From: Vermamoeba vermiformis
Lineage: Eukaryota; Tubulinea; Echinamoebida
Direction of reading: 5' to 3'
DNA length: 64,000 nucleotides
NCBI GenBank assembly: GCA_045837725.1
Contig: JBEWZL010000049.1
Coordinates: 1 to 64,000, forward strand
A program made the translations under genes and the position numbers. Below, piece after piece: positions 11,792 through 22,900 of this stretch. Below the pieces are notes generated by a model, which was given only the letters and a program-made list of their open reading frames with translations, searched no databases and was not told the origin of the DNA. Numbering within the stretch: the first letter of the stretch is position 1; each line of letters starts with the position of its first letter.

Positions 11792-12837
11792 ATTTTTCTA
11801 TTTAATTTTATAATAATCTACTCCTTAGTGGCTCTCTATTGGCGCGTAAGTGAATAATTTTGGATTTTTTTGGACCGACTGAATTATCGTGCAAAATGAA
11901 GTTCACGAAATGATGTTCGTCTCAATGCTTGTTCGAGCTGAGATTATATTATCAATGTGACTAATACATATAGTAGCACGAGTGGTAGTGAGAGTTTGCT
12001 AATCGGATGGGGTGCAACGCGGATCCCGGTTCAATCGTATTATTTTAGTATAACCGTAATAGCATGACCAATCTTTAAAGTGATCGTTTCATAGAAACTC
12101 ATAATTATTCGGAACTATCAGTTGCACCATAGGAAAGTGCAATCGATTGGCCAGTAATTGAAATTCAAAGATGAAATAGCCGATTAGGAAACTTATTGCA
12201 TTGCCCAGAAGCGTCAAATTTGCGAAGATTCAAGAAAATTGTTCTGAAAATTCGTACCGTTACCGCTATGTCGAGAAGAGTGGTTCCTTTCAATCGGTAA
12301 GATGCTATAATTTCGTAATTTGATTCGGATCCCAGACATTCATCCCGAGCAAGCGATTAGGAAACGGTTGGTATATGAAATCGAATGAACCTGCAACGAT
12401 CGATTCTTAGAACGGTGGGAAGTGTGCCCGATAGCGCCAGCCGATTGGTGAGTAAAACTTCGATCCGATCGGCCGGAAAAGGGTACCACCGATATTACCA
12501 TTAGTATTTTCATAAGAAACGCGTTTATATTGGTCAACAATCATATGACCAGCGAACGAACGAATAGCATCAAAGGAATCACTCGCAATTTAGCGTTTTT
12601 CGGCCAATTTTCTTGTGGAAATTCACTCCAAAAAAATTATAAAGTCATGTGATTCAGTATATTTCACGGTGCTTAAAAAGACAGAATGACATCGAACCTA
12701 GTTTCTTTCAAAGATTTGAATCATCAACCACAAAGGTGAAGAAAAAATTTTTATTTTTTTGCGATGAACCAAAGGCACTAAATATTGTTTAATAGATCAG
12801 CAACATTTACTACCTTATTTATTAAATCGATCCCGCA
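11792..12837. other. 1.05-kb intergenic region
   Basis: Lies between the divergent genes starting at 11791 (-) and 12838 (+). It is AT-rich, with several near-repeats of CGATTAGGAAAC and CGATTGG (for example around 12180 and 12352), and short frames on both strands that resemble no protein. A TTCAATC-like sequence near 12030 is not part of a foldable tRNA. I see no gene. Confidence 0.3.
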
Positions 12838-14516
12838 ATGAAAAAATTTGACGAGTTCGATAAACCAATATCGCAGCAGCAGCAAATAATCAATGAGTCG
12901 ATGCATCCAAATTATTCAGCGTATCAACCGTATACAACTACCATGCAGACGCCCTCCGCGCCCCTCCACTTCTTTCAAAACAGCGCGAACTCAGCTACGA
13001 TCACTCAACAATCGGTTCAAAACGTCTACACTTCGTTTCACAGAGAAGATAATATCTCGCCGTTTTATTACGCCGATCCACGCACTCCCCAAGTCCGCCC
13101 GCAGGTCAGCTCGCCATCAATAAGTCACAACAGCTATAGCAAAGCAGCAAATAATCAATGGACCGTATTGGACAACATGACGCAAGATCAGGCCCCGCAA
13201 CAAATAGATGGCGTTGTCCCTGGCCGCCAATCTTGGTACGAGAACTTCGTATCGACGCATAATGGTGAAGGCGCGAACTTTCAGCCCTACAACACCGAAG
13301 TGAGTGTCGAGAAAGTCGCCGCAGCAAACACAGATCCGTTGGCTTTTCCGATCTTGGTGCCGCCAGAAGACGGTGGAAAAGGAGGCCCAATGACACCGAT
13401 TCAGAAGCAAAAGGAATTACTGAAATATTACGAGAAGTTGGAAGAAGAAAAGAGGAGCGAGTTAGGCGCAATTCAGTCGAAGATCAGGTACTTGAAAGAG
13501 CAAATTGATCGCAATCAGTCCTACCTCGACGATCGATTCCTAGTCAACAAGCACATTAGAAAATTGCACGCTCTCACGTACGAAGCTCTATTCAATAACT
13601 TTGTTGAAAACGAAGAAGTAAGAAAGCGTTACTTGCGAAACGGACATCCGCAGGTGAAAAACATTACGGATCTAGGTAAGCTAATCGATAGTATACAAGG
13701 TCAAGAAAGATTTCTCGAGCATTTTAGAAATTTGATTATGTCGTAATTCGACGGCAAGGAGCCTCAACTCTAAATTTTGTCAATTCAAATGAAATTTCCG
13801 CGTTTTCTACGTGTTTTACTTGTGTTCACGTGCTCGGGAGTTGTTAAAAATTTCCGTCTCATCTACCGAACGTTCTCTCTAATATTTTCGTATTCTTCAG
13901 CCGGCGTAATATACTTCATTAATGTCGATAAGACGACGAAGAAGCCTCCCAAAGTCGGTCATCCTTTCAGGTACGCAGAACACGTTTTGTGTAGTTTCAC
14001 AACGAAAATATCTCGTGCGCTGATGTTCCGTACTAATATATTCCGATAGGTGCTATTCTGAGTCCCACTACAGTTCTGTAAACCGCGAGCAACCCATCAT
14101 TTGTAAAGTCAAAGAGTGGCCTTGCGACGACGTTAAATGCTGGCGATTGTACCATTATTATTTGGGCAAGACTGGGTAAGTTAAAATATACTGTCATTAT
14201 TTTATTGCACGGGTGCAGGATAATTACGGTTTAAAATTGTCGTCTCATCGTGGAGCAAATTCTAAATTTCCGTGAGATACACACCTGTTCCATTAGACGA
14301 TCGCTATCGAATTCTTCAGTATCTAACTGATTTTTCCTCACTAGCCGACCAAGAAAGAGAGGTGCTAATGGTGCCGAGGGATCTTTCAGCTCCGAAGAGG
14401 ATCCAAGCCCCAATGTATCTGGCGATGATTATGATCGCAAACGAGGGCCAGACGAAGACGGAGAGTACGATCAACGAGCAACAAAGCGGTTCAAAACCGA
14501 GTACGAACAGCGATGA
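12838..14516 (+). CDS. Coiled-coil/AT-hook protein, probably nuclear
   Basis: Exons 12838-13675, 13901-13970, 14050-14175 and 14345-14516 join with exact phase to about 401 residues. The first 175 residues are disordered and Q/S/T/N-rich (QQQQ near the start). A coiled coil follows (KQKELLKYYEKLEEEKRSEL through IRYLKEQIDRN). The small exons add a Cys/Trp-rich block (VGHPFRCYSESHY, CKVKEWPCDDVKCWRLYHYY) and then an AT-hook-like GKTGRPRKRGANG, an acidic stretch and a basic end (RATKRFKTEYEQR). An AT-hook binds the minor groove of AT-rich DNA, so a chromatin or transcription role is inferred. If the first intron is retained, the frame instead stops at 13744-13746, giving a 302-residue form without the AT-hook. 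I do not recognise the Cys/Trp block. Confidence 0.65.
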
Positions 14517-14934
14517 AAATGACAATCTGTCTAGGAGACGAATTGTCTGTGCGGAGAATTAGACACGACCAATGTCGGTGGCGAATCTTCTGAGTTCAAA
14601 AACCGACATTGGCCGACACACCATTCGCCAGCCACTGTAGATATGTAACGTCTTGTAAATAACATGCCGATTGTAAATTCAAACCCTATTTATTAATCAC
14701 AGCGAAATAAAATCAATTTCAAAAAATAGTAACAAATTTGGGTCCCGTCGTAGAAAAGTTTATGTCCACTTTTTAGTTTTTAATACACACAGCCGCAATT
14801 TATTGCAAAATCGTAATATACAGAGTCAGTTATAGGGCGAGAGACACTTAAGCCTATCGAGGAGTTCCAAACCGACGATGAAACAAAGCTCCATTCAAAA
14901 TTGTTTGTCCGCTATTTTTGAAAGCGGAAGGTTT
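14517..14934. other. Intergenic stretch between convergent genes
   Basis: About 420 bases between the stop of the AT-hook gene and the stop of the minus-strand gene at 14935. It includes AATAAA at about 14705, a plausible polyadenylation signal for the plus-strand gene. No other gene is evident. Confidence 0.3.
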
Positions 14935-15879
14935 TTAGTCCGAAGCCCCGATCGCGCCAAGTGGTGACACGATATCAATCGAATACTGAACAGATGAGTC
15001 AGAATTGACGTAGTCAGCCTCCAAAGGCTCCAATCTGAATTGCTCCGCGTCTGAGTAATGGATGAGATCTCTATCGTACATGACAGGTTGCAGGAAGATT
15101 GGGTTGGAACTGTTGTAATGACCATAGTAATAGTTGCTTGACGATGAACTCCATGAACTGGCGTCGGAAGCAAACGCTTCATAATCTGCGTCCAAATATG
15201 GAGGCGGAGTCGACGAAACGGATTCGAGTGAATTCAAATTACGAGATGAAATTGAATTGTATGACGTTGATTGTACTTGTTTGGGTTCAGTTGGGAAGTG
15301 GACGGCATAATAGACCGATTGAGGTTGTTGGTTCTGCGATCGTGAATTGTTTATGCTGAGCGGATTCGACCGAGGGATAGTGTTGGTAGGGAGGAAACGC
15401 TGGTTAGCCAAAGATCGTTGATCTACCCAATTATTAGAAGATGTTGCTTGATTTAGCTTCATTTTTTGTTTGTGAACGTCAGATGTCAACTTGTTTCCCA
15501 ATGAAACGGAGCCAGAAGGATTTTCATTAACGCGGACTTGAGCGTTCGGCAGGAGTGTGGAACCTTCTAGACTCACTCTTCTCTTCTTTCTTCGCGATGA
15601 ACCTTCTTCGTAGTAGTCTTCCTCTTCGCTCTCGTCCTCGCTATCGCCGCTGAAAGGCAGTGCTCCATCTGGCAATTGCGTTGGTTTTCTCAAACGACTG
15701 CGGGTATTGTAGCGTCCATCGGCGTCAGCTTCGTCGCCTTTGGGGATATTCAAAGGAACTTCCGCCATGAGAAGTTCGTAGATCTTTCTTCTCTTTCTTT
15801 TCTTGGTTGCCTGAAGAGGCGCAGAGGTGGACAAAGCAACTGGCAATTCAGTTTGCTCGATGGGATTGGAAGTTGCCAT
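14935..15879 (-). CDS. Disordered, probably nuclear protein, unrecognised
   Basis: A single open exon of 314 residues from the ATG at 15879 (MATSNPIEQTEL...); an open frame extends 14 codons further upstream but without ATG. It contains two basic clusters that look like nuclear localisation signals (TKKRKRRKIYELL; SRRKKRRVSLEG), an acidic stretch between them (SGDSEDESEEEDYYEEGSS), and long Ser/Asn/Gln-rich regions with several tyrosines (DASSWSSSSSNYYYGHY). No folded domain is seen. The acidic/basic alternation is common in chromatin-linked proteins, but no function is claimed. Confidence 0.6.
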   Translation of the reverse strand: MATSNPIEQTELPVALSTSAPLQATKKRKRRKIYELLMAEVPLNIPKGDEADADGRYNTRSRLRKPTQLPDGALPFSGDSEDESEEEDYYEEGSSRRKKRRVSLEGSTLLPNAQVRVNENPSGSVSLGNKLTSDVHKQKMKLNQATSSNNWVDQRSLANQRFLPTNTIPRSNPLSINNSRSQNQQPQSVYYAVHFPTEPKQVQSTSYNSISSRNLNSLESVSSTPPPYLDADYEAFASDASSWSSSSSNYYYGHYNSSNPIFLQPVMYDRDLIHYSDAEQFRLEPLEADYVNSDSSVQYSIDIVSPLGAIGASD

Positions 15880-16983
15880 GACGTGTTGTTTCGGATTCCA
15901 AGGCGAAATTAAAACAACCACTTGTTCGAACCAACACCTTTTTATTCGCGCAAAACCAAAATGTTCACCTCATCAAACATGTCATAATTGTGCACAAACA
16001 TTGAAAATTCAACAAAACTTGTCATCGCCCGTCAATTTTTTGTGTCACGCACGTGGAGAAATGTGCTATTTTGGGTACTTCGACCGCTTTAAGGAACTGT
16101 CTTGCACATCAATGTTCCTTAATCTACGAGTTCCATATCCCAAATCATCGTCTCTCATCCCAAATCATCGTCTCTCATCCCGAATCTTCCTCTGCGGACG
16201 TTCCGACTCGTAAATTCGATTTAGCTCGATTGACCTCGCGAGGAATCGCGAACCGCAAACCATTAAAAGCATGAATAGGCAATGCGTCACTTTTTTGAAT
16301 TGTGGGGCGTTGGAGCTCCATTGAAGGATTCAGCGCTGGGGAGCAGTGACGGGAAAAGATACGTAGAAGCGGAATTTTCTAACTTTAGAAATACAACGGT
16401 TACGTGAAAACTTGCAGTCGAGAGTTTTGTGCTTTAGCGAATCTAAGCAGGTAAAACTCGTCAAAAATGACTCGGCGCGATACAGAGATTAGAATCAGGT
16501 GCACAAGCGGCCGAATGAAAAATCACCAAAAATAGCACAAAAGCGGTGAACTCGTATCCGATACATATATACTGGTCATCTCCTCACCTAGGTGGTGATC
16601 ATAGCGCGATTCGATTCGCGTTTGCCGAGGCCGCCGAAGTTGGGTTGGTGATTCTACCGTATTTTAGTTTGAGTCCACATGCCGATAAGAAATAAAATTG
16701 TGCTAAATATGGAAGCACAACCAGTTGAAGAAATATCTTTGACGCAGTAGTTGCTTAGCGAGTTAGATCGCGTCACAACCGAAAATCTTTTAGCACGACG
16801 TGCAGCATTACTCAAGTAACTTGTCTGGGCTTCTTCTGTATTGTTTGAATTTGGAAGGTCCTTTTATTGCTTGGTTCGAGCTTGTTTGTTGTGGTGTTCT
16901 TACGCTGTGAGGAAAAGTTGAGTTTTTTTCGCGCACTAATTTTGTTGGCTCCTCTTTTTCCTTCATACATAGTTTTATCATCA
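15880..16983. other. 1.1-kb divergent intergenic region upstream of Nup214
   Basis: Lies between the minus-strand gene starting at 15879 and the Nup214-like gene starting at 16984. Apart from a short direct repeat (16141-16180) I find no gene; short frames on both strands lack recognisable sequence. It presumably holds both promoters. Confidence 0.3.
16141..16180. repeat. Two-copy 20-base direct tandem repeat
   Basis: CAAATCATCGTCTCTCATCC occurs twice head to tail, followed by a partial diverged third unit (CGAATCTTCCTCTGCGG). It sits about 800 bases upstream of the Nup214-like start codon. Confidence 0.85.
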
Positions 16984-19900
16984 ATGGACGCAGAGGAGAC
17001 TGACTTTAATGACGTTGAAGATTTTGTCTTCAAAGAGAAAGAAAATGTCAGTATTGGAACCGGTTTTGGATCGGTGGAGTCCGCGATCGGTAACTTGATC
17101 CTAGTCTCAAATAAGTATGGTTTCGTTATTGCAGCTATTAAAAAAGGTAATTTCACATTATATTATATGCGAGATTAACGTAAATAGAGCCGCTATTAAT
17201 TTAAAAAATTATTATTGTTTTTTTCTATTATTCTCAATAACGCTAATTATTATTTTATCAAGGTCTTCGCTTTATTCGAAGTCAAAATTTACATAAAAAA
17301 TCATCGGACCATGGCAGCACGGTTCAGATTCCTTTGGAAGACAATGCAACCTCGATCGGTCTTGCAGCAGATCAGCTCACCCTCTCCGTTGTAATCACTA
17401 ATAGCACAAAAGTATTGTTGTACGATATCCCTAAGATCGCGGGAAGAGTAAGTTTAGAGTTATGGTGCACCGTGTGTGATTAGTTAACAATTTTTCGTAC
17501 TGACAGGATGTGGCTTCTTTTGCTTCCCCCGACTTTAACTCCGAAGTTGAGGATCTTCGTTGGCATGCGACAGACCCAAACACATTCGCTGTGAAGCTGG
17601 CTGATGGTCGAGTAATAGAATACAACGTGTCTACAGGGTCTCAAACTAGCGTAGCAACACTGCGTGATGTCATGTCAAGTACGTACACTACAGCGAACAT
17701 ATCGCTTCCCTGCCTTATTATAACGACACTCGACGTGTTCGACTGCCAGCGCGCAAGTAAATAACGGTTATTTTTGTACTACTAGTTTCGTGGCACCCGT
17801 CGCAAAACACGATTGCTTGCTTGCTCGAGGACGGAAAGATTGAAATATACACAAAGAACGGAGACAGTTACAGTGCTAGTCGCTCACTGCCAGCATTGGA
17901 AGCGGACGGAAATGACTCTGCCGATGGTACGAATTTTAACACAATTTCGCGCTTGTCAACTCTGACGTGCAATTCTTGATTTAGCAAGTTACATCCGCTG
18001 GTTTGATGATAACGTGATCGGTGTTGGCTACTCATTATCGGAGACTGACGTGGCATTTTTGATGATCACGTTAAAGGGCGATGATTACGAGGCTCAAAAG
18101 ATGATTGCTCAAACTGACATGGAAAATCCGAGCTTTTCAACAGCTTACATTAAAGAATGGTACGTTCATCTAGGTCATCATTTCATGAAATCTTTTAAAA
18201 TCTTGGTCTATTCATCGCTGCACGTGCGTTGCGCAATGAAAATTGGTGCACATTTTGGCGCGATCCAAACAAAATTCATAGGCGTCTAACCCAATTCAAA
18301 ATCAGGAAGGCGTTGCTGTGGGTCACCACTGGCGCGCAAGACATCGAGGTCATGAGCCAAGACGACGATGGAAAGTGGTTTACCGCCATCTTAATGGATG
18401 ACGCCCGGCCAAACGTGCCCATGGAGAACTTCATCCTTGGTATGGGATTCGATTATACCAACACTGTGTAAGTTATCATTTCCCTTCGGTACGCATCCGT
18501 TGGAAATCAGACTTGATTTGTGCAAGAGACGTTGTGAAAAGCAATTTTACATTGCGATTTCTTGATTTATTGATATTAATGGATTAAGCACGTGTTTGTA
18601 AATATTTTTAGCGGATGTGAATCTTTCGGAACGTAAGAACTAATTGTGCGGTTTTTATATCAGACAACTCAAGAAGGGCGAGGACACGTTTTACCCCGTA
18701 TCTCCATTGCTTGTTTTCGTTACTCACGAGGTAATTCGATATGATTTCATTCTTTATTCGTTTTTTTGCAATTTGCCGACTTGACAGATCTGTCAATTAA
18801 TTAAAGACGGTAAACAACGAAATAGAATTCTGACAGGTTATCATTCGGGAATGTGCCCCCGAAATATGACATTAATAGCAAGGCATAACATATGATATCT
18901 TGCCTTCTGCGGGTTGAATTCTGAAATTGCTGAAACGGCAAACTCGATCTGACCATCGATTTACTTCATAGGGTCGACTATGCACCTTTGATTTCGTCAA
19001 CAAGGCCTACAATAATGCTGCACCGTTCATGGTTTCAAATGTGCCTGCGCTACCAGCCCCGAAACAGCGAGGATCGGTCACGTCCAATGTGAATTCTGGT
19101 GCACCAATTGCGTCTCCTAATACCGCAACGACATCGGCAAACAATAATGCCGCCACTCAAACGCCAACGCCAGGTGCGCCCAAGACTGGTTCGACAGGCA
19201 GTTTTGGATTTGGGGACACCGTGTCCTCTTTGAGTTTCACAAGTGGTACATCGACGAATAGTTTCGGATTTGGAACAACAACTCCAAGCGCACCCACGAA
19301 CCAGCAAAGCACCTTTGGAATTTCAACTCCTGCTGGATCCTCGACCGCTGGCACATCTGCAACTCCGAGCAATCCAGGCTCGTTCAATTTTGGCTTTGGA
19401 ACGCCCACACAATTCGACAAGCCTACGGCGACGCCCGCTGCACCCAAAACTGGTTTATCGAGCTCTGGGTCGAACACATTCTCGTTTGGACCTAGCACAA
19501 CTGCGGACGCTGGAAAGAAAGGTAAAGGCATCTTTTGAAATCGCAAGTCATAATAACATGTATATGTAGATGATAAGAAAGATGCAAACCCGTTTGGATT
19601 TGGTTCTACGAGCTTTGGATTTAGCGACACGACCCCAAAGCCAACCGGTAAGACTTAAAATTTCCTATCTTTAGCTGGTACTAACTTGAGCATAGATAAT
19701 AAGCCACCTACAACCGACGCACCTAAGCTTGGTTCATCTGGAAGCGCGTTTTCGTTCGGTCTGAGCAATCCAGAGTACGACATCCTTTGATATTAATTTA
19801 ATATTAATTGCACCTATTCTAATGTGATTTGAATGTAGGCCGTCTTCTGTTAGTTCTCCATCTGTTCAGCGAAGGGCTCAAGCTGGTAAGTCAAATTGCT

Positions 19901-22900
19901 CCTGTTTAGTTGAATTGAAATTTTTCTCTTTAATTTTCCGGATCTACTCCCGCTTTCTTTATTCGTCTGACGTGACATTTTCGTACAAAGGGTTGTTAGA
20001 TCTTTTTTTGTTATTTTCTTCTCTATTTATTGACGGAGATCTGCGTTCTTGCTTTTGTAATTGCTTGTCGTGGAGTTCTTTTCCTATGTTTCGTACTTCG
20101 ACCTCATTATGAAGCGCGTTCGCGTCTCTATTCAAGTCTTTTTGAATTTCTGCGCTCGAATAGAAGTTTTTGAGGTCGCTGTACTGCGAGTCATTGCCGC
20201 GAGACTCCCAATAATTTTCTGCATCCACGTCATTGAAATTATCCATCTCTTTAGCTGAAGTGCTTTAGCAAATTCTTAAATCAACAATAATTGGAATGCA
20301 TTCTTATCGCATTATCGCGAAAGTGGCATCATTTTCGAGCAGATCTACAAATTTTTCATTTCGGCCACCTTCCCTGCCTCCTTGCCGTTTAAATTCAGAT
20401 CCTTATAACACAGATTTAATTTTAGCACACGATCGTGAATTATTTTGATCTTTAATGGTCTGTGCATCAATAAATTCGGATCGAGATCTGCCGAAGATTT
20501 TTCGATTCACCGCATTTCCGTAGTATCTGTTTATTACTTTGATACACAAGTTATTAAGCGTTTTTTCTTAGCGCCTCCCAAGCAAGCCCCGGCTACTGAC
20601 TTCGGATTTGGATCTGGCGCGACAAGTTTCACTTTTGATACGAAGCCGAAGGCACCGTCGACAGCTACTGCACCAACTACTGCTGCCCCTCCCAAGACGT
20701 CGTCTCAACAGGCAATTTCATTTGCACCTGCGCCAAAGCAATCCCCACAACAGGTACACACCTCTTCGCAAATCTAGCCGACGGCACACGGGACATGTTC
20801 TCATTCATTTTTATTCGATAGGCTCCTCCTACTCAAGCACAACCAGCTCCTATTAAAATTAATTTGAGCACACCAAGCTCACAAGTACCTCCTGGTAGCC
20901 AAGGTACCCCTTCGATCGGCCAGAATGTTCCTTCGACTAAGCCACCTCAAGCGGCTCAACCTCCTCAGCCTCAACCTGTTCAAGGACAACAAGCGGCTAA
21001 GCCCAAACAAGGAGTGACAGCTCAAGAGTTAATTTCCCGACCGATCAACCCTGAACGCGGGATCGAACAGCAATTTATGGAGCAGATCGCGATTTTCAAC
21101 GAAGCAATGAGACGTGCTCATGGATGGGTCGCTGATACAGTCAACAAGATTAAGGCCATTCAACAAGGTGCCAAAATGCCTCCTGAGAAGAAACTCCCGT
21201 TCACTGAAGCAGAGCTGACGCAGCTTTGTGCATCAACAAGCGATATTATGGCTAAAGTCGACGGAGATAACGTTGAAATTGAAGCATTGAAACGCCAAGT
21301 TGACGCTTTAAAGATCAACTTTTTGGATGGTACGTGGCGCCGAGAAAGAATCTTTGGCATAATTTAATTCATTTAGATTCGTTTTGCATTTGTTTAAGAT
21401 TGCAATTTGGATCAAATTTTGGGACCTTTTAACTAATTTGAGTGCGGTTAAAATTGGTCGCCGATAATTATTTTAATTTAACGGAGAATCTTGAAGTATC
21501 AACGACCTTAATTAAACTCGTTTCTATTTTTAGCGTTTGCTTTTGCCCAAGAAGCTGAGTCGTTGATTATGGCAAGCCAAGATGAGTCCTATCAACACTT
21601 GTTGGACTCGCGCAACTTGGATCCCGAATCCCAAGAAACCCGCAAAAAGTTGAAGCGCCTAATCAATGAAGTCGATAGCAGCGTTAAGCAAGTCGAACAA
21701 TATTTAGATTCTATGATGATCAAACGTGGCAAACGAGAGTAAGTTGAGATTCTATTTTCGATTCGGCATTGCAATTTAAAAAAATCGTTTCATGAAACAA
21801 ATGTTATTGGCACGTCACGCGATCCTCCTTTTTCCTTAAATAGATAATTGCCTTTAATAGAAAGAATCCTACTAATTAAAATTTATTCAGTGACAAAGCC
21901 TTCAAGGTGCCAACTCTCGCTTCACTTTACGGAACTCTGCGCAGCCACTACGAAATCGTAGCGAATCAAAAACAGAAAATCAAGCAGCTCTCGGATGCAT
22001 TTAACCGGATCCAGCTGCGGTTGGCTGCGGAGGGCAGACCTGTTCCTAGCGCTGCTTGGGACGACTTGAAGAAAGTTCAGTAAGTAACCGCAACGCAATT
22101 TTGAAATCCAAATTACGATTTCATATCGAGTCATTTAACGTAAATCATTCTTGACGCGCCTAAATATAGCGTGATTCGCTAAATACTAACATTTGTTACT
22201 AAATAGATCCGCTCAAAAGGTGAAGAAAATTTCGCGCACATTGCAATCCAAACCGCAATTTTCGTACAATCCTACCTCAGTTATGGCCGCTCCAACCGAG
22301 AACATCGACTTTGATCCGGAGATGCCTTATTACTACTATAACAAGCAGCCTTCAGGTTCAAGAATGCGCGAGTTGAAGCAGATCTTGAAACAAAGATTTG
22401 TCAGCACTGGCAGATCTAAGCCGAACACCAACGTCGTCAATATTCCCGAGGACTTGCTCGAGCTCAAGCTGACTCCATCGACGCCAGTTCAAAGCTACAG
22501 ACAACCGTCATCGTTAACATCCACTCCTTCTTCACAAATATCAAGTGTCACACCCAAGATGACACCTACTGCGGGCGTGTCACCCATGTCAACCAACCTC
22601 TTGAACCAGCCTAAGCCAGCTATGATGTCCTCGCCTTTCGCTGCTGCTCCTGCCCCTTCAGCGGCGCCCTCGACTGGTCCACAATGGTCGGCAGCACCTT
22701 CAAAAGTAGCGGCTGTCCCGATGCAATTTGGATTCCCTACTACCGCTCCAACGAAACAACCCGCAGCTCGCGTCATCGACGACGATGAGGGCTCTATTGA
22801 CGAAGAACTCTCGACCGCGGAGATGTTGAAGAAAATGCAGCAAAAACCAACGGCGCCTAACGCGAACAATAATCAGACTACAAGCGACAACAAAGACTTT

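Noticed and set aside
12000-12045. tRNA-like TTCAATC arm
   Set aside because: No matching stem, no acceptor or anticodon arm could be folded.
13106-13471. Minus-strand frames opposite the coiled-coil exon
   Set aside because: Mirror frames of the AT-hook protein; Ser/Arg/Leu-rich without signature.
19157-19630. Minus-strand frame across the first FG region
   Set aside because: Shadow of the nucleoporin exon with no domain or splice logic of its own.
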